From positions 4,898,001 through 4,962,000 of the forward strand of contig NZ_CP042433.1 in the NCBI RefSeq assembly GCF_007970805.1: a stretch of DNA of 64,000 bases, read 5' to 3'. The DNA comes from Flavisolibacter ginsenosidimutans. GTDB lineage: Bacteria > Bacteroidota > Bacteroidia > Chitinophagales > Chitinophagaceae. Under the pieces are notes generated by a model. It did no database searches. It was not told where the DNA came from and was given only the letters and a program-made list of their open reading frames with translations. Position numbers and translations under genes: made by a program. The first letter of the stretch is position 1. Every line of letters begins with the position of its first letter. Positions 17,406 through 26,063 of the stretch are shown here, one piece after another.

Positions 17406-18464
17406 GTGAGCCACCAGCCCGAACGAAAAGAAAAGAATTGCCTTAACTGCGGAACAGAAGTACACGGACGTTTTTGCCACCTATGCGGACAAGAAAATGT
17501 TCTTACCCACCAAGGCTTTTTGCCATTGGCAAAGCATTTTATTTATGACGTGCTTCATTTTGACGGTAAGTTCTTTCACACCCTGCTTTACATTTTTACC
17601 AGGCCTGGCTTTGTTGCTAAACAGTATGTGCAGGGTAAGCGAATGAGCTACCTCGACCCGATTCGCATGTATCTCTTCACGTCTGCGGTCTTTTTTCTCG
17701 TGTTTTTTTCGGTGAAAACATTTAACGTAGGCGAAAAAAACCACCGCGAAAAACCTGGTGTTGACAAACGCAAAGAATTAATTGAGAGTTATAAAAAACA
17801 CCTGGAGAAGAACCCCGCCGATTCGGAGTACGCAAGGCGAATTGCCTATCTGCGTGACACGCTCAATCCCGTAAATCCAGACTCCCTGGGTTGGCATAAA
17901 TCCATTGGTTTCGGCAACCGAAGCTATACGTCGCTGGAAAATTATGATTCGGTTCAGGCATCGTTGCCAACAGCCGAGCGGGATGGATGGTTTCCCAGGC
18001 GCATCATTCATCAATTTTTTACCTCCAAAGAAAAATACGGAGAGAGCGACGAAGTCCTGAAGGTTTTTCTCGAAACCTTTTTACACAAACTGCCGTACCT
18101 GCTCTTTGTTTCACTGCCTTTTTTTGCCGGTATTTTAAAACTCTTATACATCCGGCGCAAGACTTTTTTTTACAGCGATCATGCCGTTTTTACGCTGTAC
18201 CATTACATTTTCAGTTTTATCCTGATGCTGGTGGGTTTTGCTTTTTCCGGTTTGCAAGATGCAACGGGCTGGAGTGTTTTTGGTTTTCTCACCGGCTTGC
18301 TTTTTTTGGTATGGCCAGTTTACCTGTTCATTGAAATGCGGCGGTTTTACGAGCAAGGTTTTAAAAAAACCTTCGTCAAATTCATAATCCTGAACTGCCT
18401 TGGTTTTGTCCTCATTATGCTTTTGTTTTTAATCTTTGCCCTCTTTTCATTTTTTCAATCATAA
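17406..18464 (+). CDS. DUF3667 membrane protein with zinc-ribbon-like N-terminus
   Basis: The start is taken as GTG 17406 because the family begins directly with the Cys motif; the longer frame from 17139 would overlap the divergent gene. The 352-residue product opens with CLNCGTEVHGRFCHLCGQ (two CxxC pairs), followed by HFIYDVLHFDGKFFHTLLYIFTRPGFVAKQYVQGKRMSYLDPIRMYLF, the DUF3667 signature, and one membrane segment. After a charged loop (about 115-215) come three more membrane helices. The function of the family is unknown. Confidence 0.85.
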   Translation: MSHQPERKEKNCLNCGTEVHGRFCHLCGQENVLTHQGFLPLAKHFIYDVLHFDGKFFHTLLYIFTRPGFVAKQYVQGKRMSYLDPIRMYLFTSAVFFLVFFSVKTFNVGEKNHREKPGVDKRKELIESYKKHLEKNPADSEYARRIAYLRDTLNPVNPDSLGWHKSIGFGNRSYTSLENYDSVQASLPTAERDGWFPRRIIHQFFTSKEKYGESDEVLKVFLETFLHKLPYLLFVSLPFFAGILKLLYIRRKTFFYSDHAVFTLYHYIFSFILMLVGFAFSGLQDATGWSVFGFLTGLLFLVWPVYLFIEMRRFYEQGFKKTFVKFIILNCLGFVLIMLLFLIFALFSFFQS

Positions 18465-18467
18465 GTT

Positions 18468-19238
18468 ATGCAAGCAACCGGAAAGGCTTTTGAACGGCTC
18501 GTGAACATCATGAACGACCTGCGCGAAAAATGCCCGTGGGATAAAAAGCAAACCATTCAAAGCCTGCGGCAAATGACGCTGGAAGAAACCTATGAATTGA
18601 CCGATGCTATCACCGACGAAAACTGGAAAGGCATCAAAGAAGAATTGGGCGACCTCTTGCTGCACATTGTCTTTTATTCAAAGATTGGAACCGAGCAGTC
18701 GCAGTTCACCATTGAAGAAGTGATCAACGGCATTTGTGAAAAGCTCATTGCAAGACACCCGCACATTTACGGCGACGTAAAAGTTTCAACCGACGAAGAC
18801 GTAAAACGCAACTGGGAAAAACTGAAGATGAAAGAAGGCAAAACATCGGTGCTTTCGGGAGTGCCCAAAACCTTGCCGGCATTGATTAAAGCCATGCGTT
18901 TGCAAGAGAAAGCAAAACAAGTAGGCTTTGAATGGGAGAACAAAAATCAAGTATGGGAAAAGGTAAAAGAAGAAGAAGTCGAGTTGCAGGAAGCTATTGT
19001 ATCCGGCGAACAAGAAAAGATAGAAGAGGAGTTTGGGGACCTGCTTTTTTCGCTGGTGAACTTTGCACGGTTTTTGAACCTTGACGCCGAAAATGCGTTG
19101 GAGCTCACCAACAAAAAATTCACCAAACGGTTTACACAGATGGAAGAAAAAGCGCTAAGCGGAGGCAAGCCACTGGCGCAAATGAGCCTCGAAGAAATGG
19201 ACGCTATCTGGAATCAAATCAAACGACAGAACGATTGA
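18468..19238 (+). CDS. mazG: Nucleoside triphosphate pyrophosphohydrolase MazG
   Basis: 256 residues, the usual two-domain size. The first MazG domain has CPWDKKQTIQSLRQMTLEETYELTDAI and LGDLLLHIVFYSKI, with the Mg-binding E-x-x-E/D residues. The second has QEKAKQVGFEWENKNQVWEKVKEEEVELQEAI and EEFGDLLFSLVNFARFLNL. It hydrolyses noncanonical or excess NTPs to NMP and PPi in the cytoplasm. It begins 4 bp after the DUF3667 gene, and its TGA overlaps the proposed TTG start of the histidine kinase. Confidence 0.95.
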   Translation: MQATGKAFERLVNIMNDLREKCPWDKKQTIQSLRQMTLEETYELTDAITDENWKGIKEELGDLLLHIVFYSKIGTEQSQFTIEEVINGICEKLIARHPHIYGDVKVSTDEDVKRNWEKLKMKEGKTSVLSGVPKTLPALIKAMRLQEKAKQVGFEWENKNQVWEKVKEEEVELQEAIVSGEQEKIEEEFGDLLFSLVNFARFLNLDAENALELTNKKFTKRFTQMEEKALSGGKPLAQMSLEEMDAIWNQIKRQND

Positions 19239-22200
19239 AGCTCTCTCAAGTTCATAAGCATTTGCCTAAGAGCAGCCTGCTCGTGACGGCGGCTGTGCTG
19301 ATTGCTCTTTCCTTTTTATCCACGTGGTTTTTTCAATCAAAGCCTTCTGTCACCCAACAACGCCGCGAGCTGGAAGATTACGTGCAAAAGCGGGAAAAAG
19401 AAGCGAAAGATTTGCTGGCCGATACAGCCCTGTTGCGAAAGCTGATCAGCCATACTGAAACTGAACAAGAATTTGACAAGGTGCAAAAGAAAAAGTTTGG
19501 CCTTTTTGTTTTTGCCGAAACCCTCACCGATAACCAGGACCTTCTTTTTTGGAACAGCCAGGAAATCATTCCGCCTGCACCCAATTTTTCGCCGCCGGAC
19601 AGCCTTTATTTTCAGCACTTGCTGAACGGGTATTACGTGGTGCAAAAAGCAAAGCTTGCGTTACCGGGCATCACCAGCAACATGATGGCCTATGCGTTGA
19701 TCCCGGTGCTGAATAAATTTTACCTTGAAACCAAAAACTCGCAGACGCAGTTTGCATACGATGAAGACGCGATTAACCGAATTACCATTGCCGAGTTGCC
19801 AACGGAATTTGCTGTGCGTTCGGTAAGCGGTCCGGTTCTGTTTTACATCACGCAGGCTTCGGGACAAAACGGAAACAACACCGATGCGGTAACCTTTCTG
19901 CTGCGCATGTTCTCGCTGCTGCTGGTTCTGGTTTACCTGCACTTAGTGGTAGAAACGGTGAGGAGAAAAAGAGGCGCCGTAACAGCCGTTTTTGTATTGG
20001 CGCTGATCCTGGCGTCTTGCAGACTGCTGCTGTTTTTCTTTCCCGGCTTGTTATCGCTGCGGCAAATTTCCTTGTTCGATCCTACGAACTATGCGTCGGA
20101 TTCGTTTAACCGTTCGCTCGGCGATTTGCTCATTACTTCCCTGTTTTTATGTTGGCTGATGTTGTTTGCCTGGTCAAGTCTCGGGCCGGTAAAGCGCTTG
20201 CCGCGGCCCTTAAAAGGAAAAGGAATATTGGTTGCGGGAGTGGCGGCCATCTTTGTCTTGATCTACACCACGTTTCAACTGGCCAGCGTGGTGCACGCAC
20301 TGGTTACCAATTCAAAAATCTCCTTTGACGTTACCGATTTTTTTAGCTTGAATATTTATTCATTCTTCGGTTTCATCGTGCTGGCGCTGTTAACGCTCAG
20401 CTATTATTATTTTTCGCGTTTGTTGTTTCGGTTTTCGCTCAGCGCTTTTCCCAATCTGTTGCATTTGTATTTTGTAGTGGCCGTTGTAGGACTTACCTAT
20501 TTAACGCTCCGCAGCGGGAACACCGTTGTGCTTTTTCAACTTCCGGTATTGGCCTGGCTTGTGCTTTACACCTTGCTCCTGAGCCGGGAGCAACTGATCA
20601 TTAACCGCATTCGAATGACGGTGACGGGCATTTTGTTTTGGCTGTTTGTGTTTTCGGTTTCGCTTGCCGGCCTCATCTTGCAGGGCAACCGCGAACGCGA
20701 ATGGGAAACCCGCAAAGAGATTGCCGAGAAATACGATCAATTAAGCGATCCCGCAAAAGAACATTCCCTGCAAGTGGCGCTGGCTTATTTGAACAACGAT
20801 TTTTTGCGGGCCAATTTTAGCCGCTTCTATCACGAGCCGGGTAACAAATTGCTGCGCGACAGCATCATCAACGACAATCTTCTTGGTTACTCCGGCTCGT
20901 ACGCCACCAGTCTTTACGTGTTTGATTCGACAAGGCAGCCCGTGAACAACGGCGAAGAAAAAACCTACGAAGCGCTGAACAATATTCTGGCTTCGCAAAG
21001 CAAGCCAACGGTTGTCAACAATCTTTTTTATTACGAAACAATGCCCGATCAGTTTGTGTACATCACAAAGCGGGAAGTTACCGACAGCGGCAAAGCACTC
21101 GGCACACTGTTCATCGTGGCGGCGCCGCGACAATTTCAAAAGAAGAACGAGCTTTATCCAAACCTGTTTGTTCGCGGCGGTGAAAACGATTTGGAAAATT
21201 CTTCGCAATACGCTTACGCCATTTACAAAGACCAAAAACTTTGGAATCATAGCAGCAAGTACGCTTTCCCCACAAAAATCAATTCGGCTCAAATAAGCGG
21301 CGAGTTTGAAAAGGTGCAAAACGATGACAACGATGAACTTTGGTTCAAAGCCGGCAAGCAAAAAGTTGTGGTCATTGCAAAAAAGCGGGACACGTTTATT
21401 GAAACCATTACGCTGTTCTCTTATCTTTTTTGCGCCTTTCTTTTTATGGTGGGCCTGTTGCGCTTTGCGGGTTTGCTGGTGCAGCTTGCACGGGGACGAA
21501 GGCTATCCGATATTTTTTCCCGGCTCACCATTCGCACAGAAATCCACGCCACCATCATCTTTATTTCGGTGCTTTCTTTTCTCATCATCGGCGTTGCCAC
21601 CATTCAGTTTTTTGCCGCCCGCTACAAGCGCAACAACGTTGACCGACTGAGCCGCGTATCGAGCAGCGCGGTAACCGAAATGGAAAAGCGGGTGAAGGAC
21701 GACAGCCTCCTGATAAACAACGCACTGAATTTTTCCGATTCAGCCTCGCGGCAATCCATGCGAAACGTGATACAGGAAATTTCCGACGTGCACGGCGTGA
21801 TTGTAAACCTGTACGATCTGTCAGGCACGCTCCAGGTTACTTCAGATGAAATGATTTACACCCGCGGCGTATTGAGCACAAAGATGCACCCGCGTGCCTT
21901 TTACGAACTGAACACCCGTGATGCGGTGCAGCAAGTACAAAACGAAAAAGCCGGTCAACTTGAATACCTGAGCATCTACACCGCCATTCGCAACAACAAC
22001 GGCGAACCTTACGTGTATTTGAACATTCCTTCTTTCACATCGCAAATTGAATTGAACCAGGAAATTTCAAATTTCCTTGTGACGATCATTAACCTGAATG
22101 CCTTTATTTTTTTGATTGCCGGTGTGATTGCCCTGTTCATCACCAACCGCATTTCGCACAGCTTTTCGGTGATTGGCGAAAAGATGAAAGCCATTACGCT

Positions 22201-22990
22201 GGGGCGCTCCAACGAAGAAATTACCTGGACGAAGGACGATGAAATTGGCGAGCTGGTAAAGCAGTACAACAAGATGGTGCAGCAATTAGAACAGAGCGCC
22301 GAAGCCCTTGCCAAGAGCGAACGCGAAGGCGCCTGGCGTGAGATGGCGCGACAAGTGGCGCACGAAATCAAGAACCCGCTCACACCGATGAAGTTGAGCA
22401 TTCAATACTTGCAACGCGCCATTCAAACGGCCCAACCCAATGTGAAAGATTTAACCACCAACGTTGCGGGTACGCTGATTGAACAAATTGATCACCTCGC
22501 AAAAATTGCCGCCGACTTTTCGCAGTTTGCCAACATCGGCAACAAGCGTGTGGAGAAGATTGATTTGCACGGCGTGATTGGTTCGCTTGTGTCGTTATAC
22601 GATGCCAACCCGCACATTGAGTTAACATGGAAGGCCATGCTTGGTCCCGTTTGGGTAATGGCCGATAAAACGCAGATGAACCGCTTGTTCACCAACCTGC
22701 TTACAAATGCAGTGGACGCCTGTTCGGAAGAACGAAAATGCATTGTAACCATTGGCGAAAGTATAGAAGACGAAACTGTTATTATTTCCGTTGCCGACAA
22801 CGGCGAAGGCATTCCGGCAGAGATGCAATCAAAAATTTTCACGCCCAATTTCACCACCAAAACCTCCGGAACAGGACTTGGCCTTGCCATGTGTAAAAGC
22901 ATTGCGGAGCAAGCCGGCGGCGGCATTTGGTTTCAAACAAAAGAAGGAGAGGGTACGACATTTTATGTGAGGCTGCCTGTGAGTGAGTAG
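19235..22990 (+). CDS. Large NtrY-like sensor histidine kinase
   Basis: 1251 residues. An N-terminal membrane helix (about 14-33), an extracytoplasmic region to about 220, a cluster of membrane helices (about 220-490), a second extracytoplasmic segment (about 495-720), further helices, a HAMP domain (about 950-1010), the H-box REMARQVAHEIKNPLTPMKL near 1040, and a HATPase with NLLTNAVDAC, DNGEGIP and TGLGLAMCKS. The NtrY-like H-box separates it from PhoR-type kinases. The start is the TTG at 19235, sharing TTGA with the mazG stop; no nearer ATG exists and the first helix would otherwise be lost. No response regulator is adjacent. Confidence 0.88.
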   Translation: MKLSQVHKHLPKSSLLVTAAVLIALSFLSTWFFQSKPSVTQQRRELEDYVQKREKEAKDLLADTALLRKLISHTETEQEFDKVQKKKFGLFVFAETLTDNQDLLFWNSQEIIPPAPNFSPPDSLYFQHLLNGYYVVQKAKLALPGITSNMMAYALIPVLNKFYLETKNSQTQFAYDEDAINRITIAELPTEFAVRSVSGPVLFYITQASGQNGNNTDAVTFLLRMFSLLLVLVYLHLVVETVRRKRGAVTAVFVLALILASCRLLLFFFPGLLSLRQISLFDPTNYASDSFNRSLGDLLITSLFLCWLMLFAWSSLGPVKRLPRPLKGKGILVAGVAAIFVLIYTTFQLASVVHALVTNSKISFDVTDFFSLNIYSFFGFIVLALLTLSYYYFSRLLFRFSLSAFPNLLHLYFVVAVVGLTYLTLRSGNTVVLFQLPVLAWLVLYTLLLSREQLIINRIRMTVTGILFWLFVFSVSLAGLILQGNREREWETRKEIAEKYDQLSDPAKEHSLQVALAYLNNDFLRANFSRFYHEPGNKLLRDSIINDNLLGYSGSYATSLYVFDSTRQPVNNGEEKTYEALNNILASQSKPTVVNNLFYYETMPDQFVYITKREVTDSGKALGTLFIVAAPRQFQKKNELYPNLFVRGGENDLENSSQYAYAIYKDQKLWNHSSKYAFPTKINSAQISGEFEKVQNDDNDELWFKAGKQKVVVIAKKRDTFIETITLFSYLFCAFLFMVGLLRFAGLLVQLARGRRLSDIFSRLTIRTEIHATIIFISVLSFLIIGVATIQFFAARYKRNNVDRLSRVSSSAVTEMEKRVKDDSLLINNALNFSDSASRQSMRNVIQEISDVHGVIVNLYDLSGTLQVTSDEMIYTRGVLSTKMHPRAFYELNTRDAVQQVQNEKAGQLEYLSIYTAIRNNNGEPYVYLNIPSFTSQIELNQEISNFLVTIINLNAFIFLIAGVIALFITNRISHSFSVIGEKMKAITLGRSNEEITWTKDDEIGELVKQYNKMVQQLEQSAEALAKSEREGAWREMARQVAHEIKNPLTPMKLSIQYLQRAIQTAQPNVKDLTTNVAGTLIEQIDHLAKIAADFSQFANIGNKRVEKIDLHGVIGSLVSLYDANPHIELTWKAMLGPVWVMADKTQMNRLFTNLLTNAVDACSEERKCIVTIGESIEDETVIISVADNGEGIPAEMQSKIFTPNFTTKTSGTGLGLAMCKSIAEQAGGGIWFQTKEGEGTTFYVRLPVSE

Positions 22991-23012
22991 GGAATGTAGG
23001 TAACGTCAACGC

Positions 23013-23119
23013 ATTGCAGAAGGTGGGGCAATAGCGGTTCGTCAGCTTAAATTTAGCACATAAGTTTAATAATGTTCTGTCGTTCAGCCTTCATTCTTCA
23101 GCCCCACTTTTGGCAATGC
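23013..23119. repeat. Imperfect inverted repeat beside the AT-rich gene
   Basis: GCATTGCAGAAGGTGGGGC (23013-23031) pairs with GCCCCACTTTTGGCAATGC (23101-23119) with few mismatches, enclosing about 70 bp. It lies next to the short repeat GTTGGTGGCA (23123-23132), which recurs inverted beyond the neighbouring gene. Confidence 0.6.
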
Positions 23120-23122
23120 ACT

Positions 23123-23132
23123 GTTGGTGGCA
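23123..23132. repeat. Left arm of a 10 bp perfect inverted repeat flanking the 23.1-23.7 kb gene
   Basis: GTTGGTGGCA here and TGCCACCAAC at 23788-23797 are exact reverse complements and bracket one gene plus its 5' region. This arm touches the stop codon of that gene. Confidence 0.5.
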
Positions 23133-23133
23133 G

Positions 23134-23727
23134 TTAATATTTCCAGTTCATTATTGTTCCAAGTTCTTTCCATCTGTAACCCTGAAGCTGGTACAAAACG
23201 ATGCCGCCTCCACCACCTAATCTACTATGAGCATTGTCCCACTGAACAACTGCATATTTTGCCTCTTTGTCAAAGACAGGTCGTGAAAAGTAAAACAGAT
23301 TTCTGTTGTATGGGTCAGCAGAATTGTAGCTGTTTATTTGCTTGCTATAGAATTTCTTCTGTTTCTTGTCTGTCAAGGCAAGCTTTTGCAGGATATACTT
23401 TTTCGAAACGTTTTCGTCTCTGCTATTTACAAGAATATAATTCTTTAGTTCACTTTCTTGCCAAAGCGTCGTGTCTGGCATTTTTGAGTTCTGAATGATT
23501 TCGGCAAGCATTGTAGTATCAAGAACCTTGTGGGCATAGTCTCTGAAAAAATAGAAGTACGTTTCCATTTCTTTCTGGTCAAGCTGAATGTTCTTGATGG
23601 GTTTGGAACTGATGAACACGGCACCATGTCCACTTAGAGCTGTGTCAATGAGATTTTGAAAAGGATTTGTCTGTCCATACGAACCACAGGCAATCAAGAA
23701 GCATAAGCTGAATATCAAAAGTCTCAT
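23134..23727 (-). CDS. Secreted hypothetical protein, cassette-like
   Basis: 197 residues with a signal peptide (LLIFSLCFLIACGSYGQ; the Cys could also be a lipobox). The mature part is polar with many Lys/Asn/Tyr, a helix-rich middle (DYAHKVLDTTMLAEIIQ) and a C-terminal beta part (RPVFDKEAKYAVVQWDNAHSRLGGGGGIVLYQLQGYRWKELG). That segment resembles short secreted Bacteroidota proteins describing variables measured in a 'data' domain, but no family is recognised. Base composition is visibly AT-richer than the neighbouring genes, and inverted repeats flank it on both sides, which suggests acquisition as a single-gene cassette. Confidence 0.78.
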   Translation of the reverse strand: MRLLIFSLCFLIACGSYGQTNPFQNLIDTALSGHGAVFISSKPIKNIQLDQKEMETYFYFFRDYAHKVLDTTMLAEIIQNSKMPDTTLWQESELKNYILVNSRDENVSKKYILQKLALTDKKQKKFYSKQINSYNSADPYNRNLFYFSRPVFDKEAKYAVVQWDNAHSRLGGGGGIVLYQLQGYRWKELGTIMNWKY

Positions 23728-24054
23728 AAGTTTTTAGTAGGGATGCAGCGTCATGGTTTTTTGCACAATCGGAGATGTCCACCTAATTGCCACCAACATT
23801 TATTATCCGCATCTTCTTGTTCAACTTATACTTGGTTATCAATCAAAAACTGAACAAGAATGTTTTCAAATGTAAATTGAACAACTTAAAAAACGAAGCC
23901 GTTTATTGTCCGCGTTCAGCAGTTGATTTTGTGTTCAAAGACTGACGAATGGCCTTCCCGAACGCACAAGTGTGCGACGCAACAGACGCTCAACAGAATT
24001 ACTGAAGCCGGTTACATGAAAATTCTTTTTCAAAAAACATTGACCGGGATTCTA
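23728..24054. other. Intergenic stretch with an inverted-repeat arm and a dispersed repeat
   Basis: About 330 bp without a gene. It holds the right inverted-repeat arm TGCCACCAAC (23788-23797) and copy 2 of the dispersed repeat (23959-24024). The remainder is AT-rich and shows no clear promoter. Confidence 0.5.
23959..24024 (-). repeat. Copy 2 of the dispersed repeat
   Basis: CCGAACGCACAAG, then GTGCGACGCAACA, then GAAGCCGGTTACAT and AAAATT match the copy at 42717-42783 in the same order and spacing. On the minus strand the core reads TGTTGCGTCGCACACTTGTG. It lies downstream of the polX stop codon. Confidence 0.8.
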
Positions 24055-25731
24055 TCAATTATTGCCCGGTCGTTTCTTCCGTTGCTCTTCTAAAAACCTT
24101 TCAAATTCCGCAAGGCTAAACGAACTCAAATTCTTCGACGCGGGCAAGCCGCCTTTTTGCGCCACCAGCGTTCCGTATTTCACGTAACGAAATTCTTCCA
24201 GCGAATGCGCATCGGGATCAATGGAAAGCAACACGCCTTTTTCCACGGCGTAATCAATCCAGCGCCAGTCCATGTCAAGGCGGCTGGGCGAGGCGTTGAT
24301 TTCAATGACCACGTTGTGCTTTGCACAGGCATCAATGATGGACTTGTGATCAACGGGATAACCTTTTCGCCGCAACAACAAACGTCCCGTCATGTGGCCA
24401 AGAATGGTTGTGTAAGGATTGGTGATGGCGCCCATCAGCCGCATCATCGCTTTGTCTTCTTCCATGTCCAAATTGCTGTGAACGGAGGTGATAACAAGGT
24501 CGAATGTGCTTAAAACTTTATCGTCATAATCCAATGTGCCATCGCCTAAAATATCGCATTCAATGCTTTTGAAAATTTTAAACGGCGCAAACTTTTTGTT
24601 GAGACTGTCAACGAGTTTGTGTTGCTCTTTTATTCTTTGCTCCGACAAGCCGTTGGCATAACCCGCGGCTTTGGAGTGATCGGAAATAACGAGGTATTCA
24701 AAGCCGAGGCGAATCAGTTCTTCGGCCATTTGCTCAAGGGTGTTGCTGCCGTCGCTCCAGTTGCTGTGCGAATGAATCAGTCCTTTGATGCTGTTCGTTT
24801 GCACAAGGTCTTCAACGTTTTGTGTCGCCGCTTTTTGAAGAATGTTTTTGCTTTCGCGCAAAAAAGGCGGAACGAAAGAAAGTCCTGCTGATTGAAACAA
24901 CTCTTCTTCGGTTGTTCCTTCGGCTTTGTTTGAAAGACTTTTCCACGCGGAACGAAATTCATCGCTGCTGCTCGTTTCCAACAAGGTATTTGCAAAGGCT
25001 TCTTTTGTGGTAAGATGAAATTCAAGGTTCACTAAATCTTCCGCACGAAACACGAGCAAGTCGGATAGTTCTTGGAGCAGCAAGATGCCTTCACCGCTTA
25101 GAAAGTTTTTCAAGGCTTCTTTTGAAACCGTGGTTACCCATTCCAGTTGGCTGATGATTTCCATCTGTCGCCTGAATTCACCCGTGAGGCTCGTCTTTTC
25201 GGCCGGAAACTTTTGCTCAATCTTTTGCGTGAGTGCCAGCGCAAAATCTTCCACGTGTTTGTACAAAAATTTGCCTTCGTTGGTGCGCACAAATTCAATG
25301 GACGCTAAAATCTTTTGTTCGGTTTTTCCACCGAAACCTTTGACGGCCGCAATGCGGTTTTCGCGGCAAGCTTTTTCCAGTTCTTCAATTGTGTCAATGT
25401 TCATCTCCTTCCAAAGCGTGTTGATCTTCTTTGGGCCAAGGCCTTTGATGTTCATCATTTCCAGTACGCCTTCGGGAGTTTTGGCAATCAGCTCCTGCAA
25501 AGTTTTTAGCTCGCCGGTTTGGATGATCTCCATTACTTTTTTGCCCACGCTATCGCCGATGCCTTTGAGTGAAAAAAGTTTTTCTTCCGGTAACGCGGAC
25601 AGTTGTTCGGTTATTTTTTCAATGTTGAAAGCGGCGCTGGAATAACTCTTTGCTTTGAAAGAATTTTCGCCGTGAATGTCCATGAGTTTTGCCAGCAAAG
25701 AGAATTGATCGGCTATCGCGTAATTGTCCAT
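24055..25731 (-). CDS. polX: PolX-type protein: helix-hairpin-helix and PHP domains, polymerase centre degenerate
   Basis: 558 residues from ATG 25731 (MDNYAIADQFSLLAKLMDI is the usual PolX start; the frame extends 8 residues further). Helix-hairpin-helix motifs (SLKGIGDSVGKKV; MNIKGLGPKKINTLW; VKGFGGKTEQKIL) span about 55-150. The C-terminal PHP phosphoesterase is well preserved: HSHSNWSDG, ISDHSKAAGY, IECDILGDGTLDY, TSVHSN, ILGHMTGR, IEINASPSRLDM and DPDAHS. The polymerase palm is not: where family X has GS-x-RRG-x-x-x-x-GDID, this reads TGEFRRQMEIISQLEW, and the third Asp region reads LEFHL. The protein is probably a PHP nuclease rather than a polymerase. Confidence 0.88.
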   Translation of the reverse strand: MDNYAIADQFSLLAKLMDIHGENSFKAKSYSSAAFNIEKITEQLSALPEEKLFSLKGIGDSVGKKVMEIIQTGELKTLQELIAKTPEGVLEMMNIKGLGPKKINTLWKEMNIDTIEELEKACRENRIAAVKGFGGKTEQKILASIEFVRTNEGKFLYKHVEDFALALTQKIEQKFPAEKTSLTGEFRRQMEIISQLEWVTTVSKEALKNFLSGEGILLLQELSDLLVFRAEDLVNLEFHLTTKEAFANTLLETSSSDEFRSAWKSLSNKAEGTTEEELFQSAGLSFVPPFLRESKNILQKAATQNVEDLVQTNSIKGLIHSHSNWSDGSNTLEQMAEELIRLGFEYLVISDHSKAAGYANGLSEQRIKEQHKLVDSLNKKFAPFKIFKSIECDILGDGTLDYDDKVLSTFDLVITSVHSNLDMEEDKAMMRLMGAITNPYTTILGHMTGRLLLRRKGYPVDHKSIIDACAKHNVVIEINASPSRLDMDWRWIDYAVEKGVLLSIDPDAHSLEEFRYVKYGTLVAQKGGLPASKNLSSFSLAEFERFLEEQRKKRPGNN

Positions 25732-25832
25732 TTGGATAAATTGTGGTGCGTGCAAAATAGCAAAGAAGGCAGGGAAAGAAAGAAAAGATTTTGGGTTTCA
25801 TGTAAGGGGAAGAGGCAACACTGCAAAGGAAT

Positions 25833-25904
25833 TTTATGTTGCCGGCCTTTGTAATTCCATTGAGCATCGTTGCGTCGCACTCTTGTACTTCCTGTTCGCT
25901 GCTC
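25833..25904 (+). repeat. Copy 3 of the dispersed repeat (left half of an inverted pair)
   Basis: TTTTATGT, GCCGGC, GTAATTC, TTGAGC and then GTTGCGTCGCACTCTTGTAC follow the same order as the reverse complement of the 23959-24024 copy. CTGTTCGCT follows, as in the 37 kb copy. Confidence 0.8.
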
Positions 25905-25981
25905 AGAAGAGTTCCCCGCAACGACGCAAAGAAACCACGACGCAGCGCCGTTGCGTCGCCGCGTGAAAACTCTCGCTCAAT

Positions 25982-26046
25982 AGCGAACAAAGCGCTGAAG
26001 AGTGCGACGCAACAGCAGCCAAATGGATAGACGAACCTCTGGCTCA
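25982..26046 (-). repeat. Copy 4 of the dispersed repeat (right half of the inverted pair)
   Basis: AGCGAACAAAGCGC, AAGAGTGCGACGCAAC, then AGCCAAATGGATA and TCTGGCTC. Read on the minus strand this is the same order as the copy at 37116-37181 (GCCAGA, TATCCATTTGGCT, TTGCGTCGCACTC, TTTGTTCGCT). It faces copy 3 with about 80 bp between the arms. Confidence 0.8.
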
Positions 26047-26063
26047 AAAATCTTCTTCTCTGC

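Larger units (their letters stand above)
25732..26063. other. Gene-free stretch holding two facing repeat copies
   Basis: 330 bp between the polX start and the end of the esterase gene. It is occupied mainly by copies 3 and 4 of the dispersed repeat in opposite orientation, with GACGCA-rich sequence between them (25917-25960). Short frames on both strands here are the repeat itself. Confidence 0.6.

Noticed and set aside
20741..21361. 206-codon open frame on the minus strand inside the histidine kinase gene
   Set aside because: It lies fully antisense to a confident gene, shows no domain or start signal, and its composition mirrors the coding strand.
23013..23797. Integron attC site around the 23.1-23.7 kb gene
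   Set aside because: The core consensus (GTTRRRY/RYYYAAC) is not satisfied and no integrase is present in the window, so only an inverted-repeat cassette-like structure is claimed.
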